Source of the DNA: CAZTHC01 sp964613425
GTDB taxonomy: Bacteria; Bacillota; Clostridia; TANB77; CAG-508
Reading direction: 5' to 3'
NCBI GenBank assembly: GCA_964613425.1
Contig: CAZTHC010000054.1
Span: forward strand, 1-7,345
Length of the DNA stretch: 7,345 bases
A model generated the notes under the pieces. The model was given only the letters and a program-made list of their open reading frames with translations, had not been told where the DNA came from and did no database searches. The stretch's first letter is position 1. Every line of letters begins with the position of its first letter. The translations under genes and the position numbers were made by a program. Of this stretch, positions 1-5,237 are shown in pieces.

Positions 1-27
1 TAATTAATTTTTCCTTTCTGTAAGTAT

Positions 28-56
28 TTGACATTTTTTATAGAAAGCATTATAAT
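28..56 (+). promoter_or_regulatory. Perfect sigma-A promoter of the plus-strand operon
   Basis: TTGACA at 28-33 and TATAAT at 51-56 are separated by exactly 17 bases, an exact match to the vegetative sigma-A consensus. Transcription should start near 63, giving a leader of about 36 bases before the ATG at 99. The ribosome-binding site GAAAGGA (85-91) stands 7 bases before that ATG. I see no operator-like dyad over the promoter, so strong constitutive expression is the simplest reading, though the HTH protein it drives could act on it. Confidence 0.85.
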
Positions 57-98
57 TATATTATGTTACCCATTATTTTATTGTGAAAGGAAAATATT

Positions 99-434
99 AT
101 GAGAAGTGAAGCTGTCATTCGGTTAATTCGAGATTTTTACAGTTTTAAGCAAGAGCATCCTGAGATGAGTATCAAAGAAATTGCAAAGCACTTTAAGGTT
201 GATTATTCACACGTTTATAGGTTAACGTATGAAATTGCTAAAAACGAAGGTGTTTCGCGTGATGACCTTGTTAGACCAATAAAAAAATCTATTAGCAGGA
301 AAAGCAGAATAGTTTCTAAACATACTGCAGTAGACCATTGGTTACTCTCGCAAAACTTGGAAGCATTGTATGATGACATTAAAACAACTCTTTATAACAT
401 AGAAGAGTACAAAAAAACATTGGAGGAAAAATAA
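99..434 (+). CDS. Small HTH protein of unknown function
   Basis: This 111-residue protein is not one I recognise. Residues about 22-48 look like a helix-turn-helix: SIKEIAKHFKV forms the first helix and turn, and DYSHVYRLTYEIAK the candidate recognition helix. A strongly basic stretch (about 54-73) follows, then a C-terminal helix (about 82-111) rich in L, E and K that could mediate dimerisation or contact the next gene product. The ATG at 99 is chosen because GAAAGGA lies 7 bases upstream and a consensus promoter precedes it. Its TAA overlaps the ATG of the next gene by one base, so the two are translationally coupled. Arginine codons include CGG (codon 8), CGA and CGT, unlike the AGA-dominated minus-strand genes, which suggests acquired DNA. 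A DNA-binding regulator or plasmid/element maintenance factor is possible, but no function is assigned. Confidence 0.75.
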   Translation: MRSEAVIRLIRDFYSFKQEHPEMSIKEIAKHFKVDYSHVYRLTYEIAKNEGVSRDDLVRPIKKSISRKSRIVSKHTAVDHWLLSQNLEALYDDIKTTLYNIEEYKKTLEEK

Positions 435-1315
435 TGGCAAAGTTAACATCAAAAAACATCAATATCTGGATTAAGCACAACTTAACAGCTAAAGAAATTG
501 CAGAAAAATTAAACACTACTGAAAAAGAGTTACCTACTATTTTGTCTGATACTTTCAGCAAAAAATTTGCAGAAAGCATTCTTCGGAATTTAGCAAAAAA
601 CGATAAAGTTCAACATTCTGTTGCACCAGATGTTCCTGTTTCTACCGAAATGCTATGTGAAGTTTCTGAAGTTCCAGTCTCTGGTGAATTACCAGAAGAA
701 AAAGTTGCTGTTGTAGCAAGTACACCTGTGCTAATTCCACTTGAAGATTTTCAAAAAGAACGTGAAACTCTCTCTATTGCATTAGCAAAATCAGAAAGTG
801 AAAAAAATAATTTAATTTCAGAAAAACGCATCTGCCAGAACGAGCTTGACATTGTTCAGAAAAAATATGAAGCTCTCTTACAAGAAGTTAAACAACAGCA
901 ATTGAAATTAAATGATATTATTGCAAATCTTGACGAAACTGATAAGCTGATTGAAGAGAAAAAAGAAGAAATTATTCGTTTAAAAGACGATCTTGATTTT
1001 CTTGATAAAGAAATTCGCAAATTAACAGAGTTCAAAATTCTTTGTTCTAGTGGGCATGAGGTTTCTGAGTACAACTTTTTCATTGGTGAAACTGATTTCA
1101 GCATTTTGGAAAAGATGCAGAAAATATCAGAATTTTTAAGTTCTGAATTTATAGCAAACCTTGAAGAACAATCTCTTAACCAGCTCTTAGAGTTAGCTAG
1201 AATTGTTCTAAGTGTTCAGCAAATTGAAAAAGAGAAGAAAGTTCTGTATATCAATTCTTCACCAATAGCAGAATTGCTTAGATTACTTGGATATGAAGTA
1301 GTCATCCTTTCATAA
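434..1315 (+). CDS. Coiled-coil protein of unknown function
   Basis: This 293-residue protein is not one I recognise. An N-terminal segment (about 5-40) contains LTAKEIAEKLNTTEKEL, resembling the EIA-type HTH motif of the upstream gene. A V/P/E-rich linker (about 60-102) follows, then a long charged heptad region (about 104-200) rich in E, K, L and I that should form a coiled coil. A compact C-terminal part (about 205-293) ends in alternating hydrophobic residues. There is no signal peptide or membrane segment. GGAGG at 422-426 precedes the ATG, which overlaps the stop of the upstream gene by one base. Arginine usage is mixed (CGG, CGC, CGT), and codon 51 is CGG in the octamer CGGAATTT, which also occurs at the sigE frameshift site. 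A structural or DNA-organising partner of the HTH protein is plausible, but this is inference only. Confidence 0.75.
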   Translation: MAKLTSKNINIWIKHNLTAKEIAEKLNTTEKELPTILSDTFSKKFAESILRNLAKNDKVQHSVAPDVPVSTEMLCEVSEVPVSGELPEEKVAVVASTPVLIPLEDFQKERETLSIALAKSESEKNNLISEKRICQNELDIVQKKYEALLQEVKQQQLKLNDIIANLDETDKLIEEKKEEIIRLKDDLDFLDKEIRKLTEFKILCSSGHEVSEYNFFIGETDFSILEKMQKISEFLSSEFIANLEEQSLNQLLELARIVLSVQQIEKEKKVLYINSSPIAELLRLLGYEVVILS

Positions 1316-1319
1316 TATG

Positions 1320-1348
1320 AAAAAGCACCCTTAATTGGGTGCTTTTTT
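1320..1348. terminator. Bidirectional intrinsic terminator between convergent operons
   Basis: AAAAGCACCC (1321-1330) and GGGTGCTTTT (1337-1346) form a perfect 10-bp stem around a 6-base loop. The stem has a T run on the plus strand and a mirrored A run that gives a U tract on the minus strand. It lies just after the stop of the plus-strand coiled-coil gene and touches the stop of the minus-strand ylmC-like gene, so it can end both transcripts. Confidence 0.92.
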
Positions 1349-1580
1349 ATATTTCAACTAATATAATATCTTCACCAATACACTTTATTTTATTCCATGG
1401 GATTACAATATCATTATTTCCAGCAAATATATTAAGAATTTTATTGCTTCCCGGAACTATTATTGAAGTTATTGTACCCGAATTCAGATCTGCCGTTACA
1501 TCTTGTACAAATCCTAATCTTCTTCCATCATTTATATTAATAACTTCTTTATGTTTGAAATCTAGCCCCTTTTGATTCAC
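1347..1580 (-). CDS. ylmC: YlmC/YmxH-family PRC-barrel sporulation protein
   Basis: This 77-residue protein matches the small PRC-barrel family known as YlmC/YmxH, commonly linked to sporulation loci. Visible family features are an N-terminal KEVININDGRRLGFVQDV strand-turn segment (about 12-29), the TADLNSGTITSIIVPG core (about 30-45) and the C-terminal IPWNKIKCIGEDIILV motif. It covers a complete single barrel with no extra domain. The start is GTG at 1578-1580, supported by AAAGGAG about eight bases upstream; no nearer ATG fits. It follows sigG by 34 bases without a terminator, so it is probably cotranscribed with sigG, as in many Clostridia and Bacilli. Its exact biochemical role is not established. 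Confidence in the family is high, while the choice between the names ylmC and ymxH is arbitrary. Confidence 0.88.
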   Translation of the reverse strand: MNQKGLDFKHKEVININDGRRLGFVQDVTADLNSGTITSIIVPGSNKILNIFAGNNDIVIPWNKIKCIGEDIILVEI

Positions 1581-1614
1581 AATATCACTCCTTTAAATTT
1601 GCACTTTTATTATA

Positions 1615-2389
1615 TTAATCGTAAATCTTTTTTATTCTATTTATTGCACTTTTTTCTAATCTAGATACTTGTGCCTGTGATATTCCTATCTCTTCTGCAA
1701 CTTCCATTTGTGTTCTACCATCAAAAAATCTTTTTGAAATAATCATTTTTTCTCTTGAATTCAATTTTTTCATTGCCTCTGCAATTGTTATATTTTCTGC
1801 CCATAAGTCATCTGTATTTTTTAAATCTTTAACTTGATCCATTACATATATACTCTCCGTTCCATCATTATATACCGGCTCTTGCAAAGAAATTGGATCT
1901 TGAATCGCATCTAAACTAAATGCAATTTCTTCTTTTTCTACTCCCAACTCTTTCGCAATTTCTTCAATAGTTGCCTCCTTTTGAGTTTCTTTTAATATTC
2001 TTTCTTTTACTTGAAGCACTTTATATGCTAAATCTCTTATAGACCTACTAACTCTTATTGGGTTGTTATCACGCAAATGTCTTCTAATTTCTCCGTATTA
2101 TCATTGGCACTGCATACGTTGAAAATTGTACATTTAATGTAGTATCAAAATTATCTATTGATTTTATTAGTCCTACGCATCCTACTTGAAATAAGTCATC
2201 TACGCTTTCTCCCCTTCCTCCAAAACGTTGTATAACGCTTAAAACTAATCTCAAATTTCCATTTATAAACTCTTCCCTTGCATCATTATCTCCATTTTTT
2301 ATTCTAATTAAAAGTTCGTTTTTTTCTTTATTTGATAGCACAGGTAATTTTGCAGTATTAACTGAAGCAATTTCTACCTTGTTTATCAA
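1615..2389 (-). CDS. sigG: RNA polymerase sigma-G, requires +1 frameshift
   Basis: Sigma-G is the late forespore sigma factor. The first part (2389-2084 in the zero frame, 101 codons) has the typical N-terminus KVEIASVNTAKLPVL and region 2 with NLRLVLSVIQRF, DDLFQVGCVGLIKSIDNFD and FSTYAVPMII. The zero frame then reads CGG AGA AAT TAG and stops. Skipping the C at 2095 gives GEIRRHLRDNNPIRVSRS and continues unbroken through region 3 and region 4.2 (EEIGISQAQVSRLEK) to TAA at 1615. The joined protein is 257 residues, the usual length. The start is TTG (2387-2389), with AAAGGAGG eight bases upstream. A sigma-F/G-like promoter and a hairpin that would hide the ribosome-binding site lie just upstream. 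Identity is certain. Whether the split is programmed, a lesion or an error is open, but the downstream frame shows no decay. Confidence 0.93.
2093..2098 (-). other. +1 frameshift site in sigG (ATA C GGA)
   Basis: On the minus strand codon 98 (ATA, 2096-2098) is followed by CGG (2093-2095) in the zero frame. The family expects Gly-Glu-Ile-Arg-Arg after Pro-Met-Ile-Ile, and this is encoded exactly if the C at 2095 is skipped. No homopolymer or classical slippery heptamer is present, and the ATA-decoding tRNA could not re-pair with the shifted triplet TAC. This fits out-of-frame entry of tRNA-Gly at GGA, as described for Ty3-type skipping, better than P-site slippage. Zero-frame termination gives a 101-residue fragment lacking all of regions 3 and 4. 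Confidence 0.8.
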
Positions 2390-2391
2390 AA

Positions 2392-2449
2392 AAACAACCT
2401 CCTTTGGTTTTATAATGTTATTTACATTATTTCCAATTTGAGGTTGTTT
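2392..2449 (-). promoter_or_regulatory. RBS-sequestering hairpin in read-through RNA upstream of sigG
   Basis: AAACAACCTC (minus-strand arm at 2440-2449) pairs perfectly over 10 bp with GAGGTTGTTT (2392-2401), which contains most of the sigG Shine-Dalgarno. Inside it TTGG (2433-2436) pairs with CCAA (2404-2407), and ATAATGT (2424-2430) pairs with ACATTAT (2412-2418) around a 5-base loop. The 5' arm lies between the -35 and -10 of the candidate sigG promoter. Only transcripts reading in from the helicase side would contain it and hide the ribosome-binding site. The 3' arm runs into a U-rich stretch, so it may also terminate the helicase transcript. Confidence 0.75.
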
Positions 2450-2453
2450 ATGC
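2425..2453 (-). promoter_or_regulatory. Candidate sigma-F/sigma-G promoter of sigG
   Basis: On the minus strand GCATA (2449-2453) matches the forespore -35 element. GGAAATAATG (2425-2434) matches nine of ten positions of the sigma-F -10 pattern GGnRAnAnTW. The spacer is 14 bases, one or two short of the usual. Position and spacing to the TTG start (about 25 bases after the expected start site) suit a dedicated sigG promoter, as sigG normally has. Only the sequence match supports this. Confidence 0.55.
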
Positions 2454-2464
2454 TTATTTATATT

Positions 2465-4036
2465 TTAACTATTTGCAACTTCTATATTTACGTTTTTCCC
2501 TTTTATTGTTTTTCCTTTCATTCCTTCTATAACATCTTCTACATATTCTGATGGTACTTCTACAAATGAAAATTTGTCTAATATGTTTATTTTGCCCATT
2601 TCATTTCCTGAAATTGCAGAGTTTGCAGCAACACTTCCTACTATGTCTTTTACTTTTATTTCGTCTTTTCTTCCTACATTAAAGAATAGTTTTACATTAT
2701 CACCTTTTACATTACCTCTGCTAATAGCTGTATGTTCTACTTCTTCTCTCAATTGTAATTCATTTGCTGTAAGCATTGTAAATAGTGCTTTTGCTACTTG
2801 TTTTACATCTTTATTTTTATTGCATATTTCTTCAAATAATTCCTCGTTATTAAAGTCTTCTTTTTCTATTATTTTAGATATTTTATCTATCATTTCTGTT
2901 TTCTTCATATTGTTTACTTCTGTTACTGTTGGAATTTTTCCGAAATTTATTTTTGTATTTGCATATCTTTGAATGCTATATAATTTATTTTTTTCTTTTC
3001 CTGTTATGAAAGTATATGCTTTACCTATTTTTCCATTTCTTCCTGTTCTTCCTATTCTGTGAACATAGTATTCCTCTTCTTGTGGGATATCATAGTTTAT
3101 TACTAAGTTTAAATCATCTATATCTATTCCTCTTGCTGCAACATCTGTTGCAACTAGTACAGATAAATCATTGTTTTTCATTCTCTTCATTATGCGTTCT
3201 CTTTGATTTTGCTTAATATCTCCATGTAATGCTTCTGCTTTATATCCTTTTTTCTTTAAGTCTTCTATTATTTCATCTACTTTTTTCTTTGTATTGCAGA
3301 AAACTAAAGTTTTTTTAGATTTTTCTGTTTCTATTAATCTAGCTAAACCTTCATCCTTCATTCCTTTTTTCATTTCTATTGCAACTTGTTCAATATTTTC
3401 TACTGTTAATTCCTTTGCTTTTACTTTTACAGTTACAGGATTTTTTAAATATTTTTTTGTAATTTTCATTATTCTTTCATTCATTGTTGCTGAAAACAAT
3501 ACTGTTTGTCTTTCTTCTGGGACATATTCAAGTATTGTTTGCATATCTTCTTCAAATCCCATATTAAGCATTTCATCTGCTTCATCTAAAACTACCATTT
3601 TCACATTGTCTAATTTCAATGTTTTTCTTCTTATATGGTCTATTACCCTACCTGGAGTTCCAACTACAATTTGTACTCCTCTTCTTAATGGAATAATTTG
3701 AGTTTCTATATTTTGACCTCCATATACAGAAAGTATTTTTACATTTTCCATATATTTTGTAAATTTTCTCATTTCATCTGTAATTTGTACAGCTAATTCT
3801 CTTGTAGGACATAATACTATCGCTTGTGTTTTTTTGTTTGATGGGTCAACTTTCTCTATAATTGGTAAACTATATGATGCAGTTTTTCCTGTTCCTGTTT
3901 GTGATTGCCCAATAAAATCTTTTCCAGATATAACCTCTGGTATTGCTTTTTCTTGTATAGGAGTTGTTTCAACATATCCTATATCTGCTAATGCTTTCTT
4001 TAATTTTTGTGATATTTCTAATTCTTCAAATTTCAT
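2465..4036 (-). CDS. deaD: DEAD-box ATP-dependent RNA helicase with DbpA-type RNA-binding domain
   Basis: This 523-residue cytoplasmic RNA helicase unwinds short RNA duplexes using ATP and usually acts in ribosome assembly, RNA decay or cold adaptation. All core motifs are visible: the Q motif near TTPIQ (24-28), Walker A SQTGTGKT (45-52), PTRELA (77-82), TPGR (127-130), DEAD (151-154), SAT (182-184), LVFCNT (244-249), ARGID (301-305) and HRIGRTGR (326-333). A linker helix region (about 370-440) leads to a C-terminal DbpA-type RNA-binding domain (about 448-523), giving a DeaD/CsdA-like layout. The start ATG has GAGG five bases upstream. It sits between sigE and sigG, which are usually adjacent, and has its own sigma-A-like promoter and a structured leader, so it is probably an independent unit. 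Specific RNA targets cannot be told from sequence, and the symbol is by architecture. Confidence 0.95.
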   Translation of the reverse strand: MKFEELEISQKLKKALADIGYVETTPIQEKAIPEVISGKDFIGQSQTGTGKTASYSLPIIEKVDPSNKKTQAIVLCPTRELAVQITDEMRKFTKYMENVKILSVYGGQNIETQIIPLRRGVQIVVGTPGRVIDHIRRKTLKLDNVKMVVLDEADEMLNMGFEEDMQTILEYVPEERQTVLFSATMNERIMKITKKYLKNPVTVKVKAKELTVENIEQVAIEMKKGMKDEGLARLIETEKSKKTLVFCNTKKKVDEIIEDLKKKGYKAEALHGDIKQNQRERIMKRMKNNDLSVLVATDVAARGIDIDDLNLVINYDIPQEEEYYVHRIGRTGRNGKIGKAYTFITGKEKNKLYSIQRYANTKINFGKIPTVTEVNNMKKTEMIDKISKIIEKEDFNNEELFEEICNKNKDVKQVAKALFTMLTANELQLREEVEHTAISRGNVKGDNVKLFFNVGRKDEIKVKDIVGSVAANSAISGNEMGKINILDKFSFVEVPSEYVEDVIEGMKGKTIKGKNVNIEVANS

Positions 4037-4068
4037 AATTACCTCTTTCTTATTTTTTAAAATGCGCG

Positions 4069-4105
4069 AAAAAAAGCCTAAAATAAATATACAAATTTAT
4101 TTTAG
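4069..4105 (-). terminator. Terminator-like hairpin in the helicase leader
   Basis: CTAAAATAAAT and ATTTATTTTAG (4078-4088 and 4095-4105) form a perfect 11-bp stem with a 6-base loop. On the minus strand it is followed by GC and then seven U residues (4069-4075). It lies downstream of the helicase promoter and about 33 bases before the helicase start. It could act as an attenuator for the helicase, as a terminator for sigE, or both. The stem is all A/T except for one terminal pair, so its strength is uncertain. Confidence 0.6.
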
Positions 4106-4112
4106 ACCTTTT

Positions 4113-4136
4113 TTCTTCAAGCGACAATTTGAAGAA
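4113..4136 (-). promoter_or_regulatory. Upstream leader hairpin of the helicase mRNA
   Basis: TTCTTCAA (4113-4120) and TTGAAGAA (4129-4136) form an 8-bp perfect stem with an 8-base loop. It sits directly 5' of the terminator-like hairpin in the same leader. Together they make a two-hairpin leader, a plausible place for temperature or autogenous control of a helicase gene. No alternative antiterminator pairing was found by eye. Confidence 0.5.
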
Positions 4137-4191
4137 CTCGCAAAATTTAAACAAATTTAATATATTTCTTTTATTTTTTTCAACAGTAATT

Positions 4192-4220
4192 AGTATACCA
4201 TATTCAAATTCTAATTGCAA
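4192..4220 (-). promoter_or_regulatory. Sigma-A promoter of the helicase gene (extended -10)
   Basis: On the minus strand TTGCAA (4215-4220) and TATACT (4192-4197) are 17 bases apart, and TGG directly precedes the -10, giving an extended -10 element. The predicted start near 4185 yields a leader of about 150 bases before the helicase ATG. The promoter begins 25 bases after the frameshift-restored sigE stop. Confidence 0.7.
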
Positions 4221-4244
4221 CTGTTTTATGTAAATTAAATTCGT

Positions 4245-4977
4245 TTACCCAGTTTTACTCATTATATCTCTTTTCATTTTACCTATAATTTTCTTTTCTA
4301 GCCTAGATATATAACTTTGAGAAATTCCGCAACATATCTGCAACTTCTTTTTGCGTTTTTTCTTTTCCACTTATAAAGCCAAACCTTAACTCCATTATAT
4401 TTTTTTCTCTATTTGTTAATTTCTGAATTGATGCTCTTAATAATTTTTTATCCACCTCATCTTCTATTCTTCTAGAGGTTATATCTGGGTCTGTTCCTAG
4501 AATATCAGATAAAAGTAATTCATTCCCATCACCATCTTGATTTAGTGGCTCATCTATAGATAATTCACCTTTTATTTTTGTACTTCTTCTTAAATACATA
4601 AGAATTTCATTTTCTATACACCTTGAAGCATATGTTGCAAGTTTTATGTTTTTATCTGTATTAAATGTGTTTATAGCCTTCATTAATCCAATTGTTCCAA
4701 TAGATATTAAATCCTCTATACCTATTCCTGTGTTTTCAAATTTTTTAGCAATATATACAACAAGTCTTAAATTTCTTTCAACTAATGTTTGTTTTATACT
4801 TGTTTCGTTTGTTGAAAGTTTTTTTAACAGTTCCTCTTCCTCTTCTTGAGTTAGTGGTGGAGGTAAAGTTTGACTACCTCCTATATAAAATATTTGCATT
4901 TCTTCTATTTGTTCTTCATTAAAATATTTAACACATATTGTGTTTATGCTATTTTTTATTAATTGTAAAATATTCAT
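4245..4977 (-). CDS. sigE: RNA polymerase pro-sigma-E, requires +1 frameshift
   Basis: Sigma-E is the first mother-cell sigma factor. It is made as a membrane-associated precursor and cleaved by SpoIIGA. The pro-sequence is present: an amphipathic N-terminus, then QIFYIGGSQTLPPPLTQEEE, with cleavage expected near Phe30/Tyr31 by comparison with Bacillus. Region 2 follows (NLRLVVYIAKKFENTG, EDLISIGTIGLMKAINTFN, KLATYASRCIENEILMYLRR), then EPLNQDGDGNELLLSDILGTD and region 4 (NREKNIMELRFGF, TQKEVADML). Codon 217 in the zero frame is CGG and the frame ends eight codons later at TAG. Skipping the C at 4329 gives GISQSYISRLEKKIIGKMKR and a stop at 4245. The total is 243 residues, the normal size. 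AAAGGAGG lies five bases before the ATG. The zero-frame product would lack the region 4.2 recognition helix and should be inactive at promoters. Confidence 0.93.
4327..4332 (-). other. +1 frameshift site in sigE (TTG C GGA)
   Basis: Codon 216 (TTG, 4330-4332) is followed in the zero frame by CGG (4327-4329), then AAT TTC and a TAG six codons further on. Skipping the C at 4329 restores the near-invariant Gly-Ile-Ser-Gln of the region 4.2 helix-turn-helix and the normal C-terminus. The arrangement is the same as in sigG: one extra C, zero-frame CGG, shifted codon GGA for an expected glycine. No upstream Shine-Dalgarno-like stimulator of the prfB type is visible. Confidence 0.8.
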
Positions 4978-5015
4978 AATTACCTCCTTTAAATTTTATT
5001 TGTTGTTGGTTGAAT

Positions 5016-5230
5016 TTGCGGGCGTATACAATACGCCCCTACAGGTTTGTAATATGTTTTTGTATGTAATTTTATTTGCGGGTCGTCGAGGACGCCGACC
5101 CCTACAGGTTGCAATATGTTTTTGTATGCATTTTTATTTACGGGTCGTCGGGGACGCCGACCCCCTACAATTTGCAATATGTTTTTGTATGCATTTCTAC
5201 TTGCGGATCGTCGGTTATCCCGATGCAGGT
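5016..5230. repeat. Tandem array of GC-rich palindromes (REP/MITE-like)
   Basis: Three tandem units of 60-63 bp (5016-5075, 5076-5137, 5138-5200) are followed by a degenerate fourth unit. Each has a GC-rich palindrome, CCCCTACA or a close form, and an AT-rich linker with AATATGTTTTTGTATG. Unit 1 carries GGGCGTAT-ACA-ATACGCCC (5020-5038). Units 2 and 3 carry a different head, GGGTCGTCG and CGCCGACCC around a 4-base loop (5080-5101 and 5142-5163). The fourth head (5205-5225) is decayed. The array fills the spoIIGA-sigE gap, so the hairpins would lie in the sigE upstream mRNA. Base composition differs sharply from the surroundings. This is not CRISPR, because there is no short repeat with unique spacers. 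Confidence 0.85.
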
Positions 5231-5237
5231 GGTATTT

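Noticed and set aside
1615..2389. sigG (and sigE) as ordinary pseudogenes
   Set aside because: Apart from a single C each, both genes are complete and well conserved on both sides of the break, and the two breaks are of the same kind. Pseudogenes remain possible but are not the preferred reading.
2574..3701. Long plus-strand open frames inside the helicase gene
   Set aside because: They are antisense shadows of a strongly conserved helicase, hydrophobic because of T-rich antisense codons.
4077..4106. Riboswitch in the helicase leader
   Set aside because: Two simple AT-rich hairpins without a recognisable aptamer core; only a structured leader can be claimed.
4119..4129. Spo0A-box-like TTGTCGC on the minus strand
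   Set aside because: It lies in the loop of a leader hairpin downstream of the helicase promoter, matches only partly, and is not positioned for Spo0A activation.
5016..5200. CRISPR-like array
   Set aside because: Units are 60-63 bp and similar throughout, with no constant short repeat separated by unique spacers, and no cas genes are visible.
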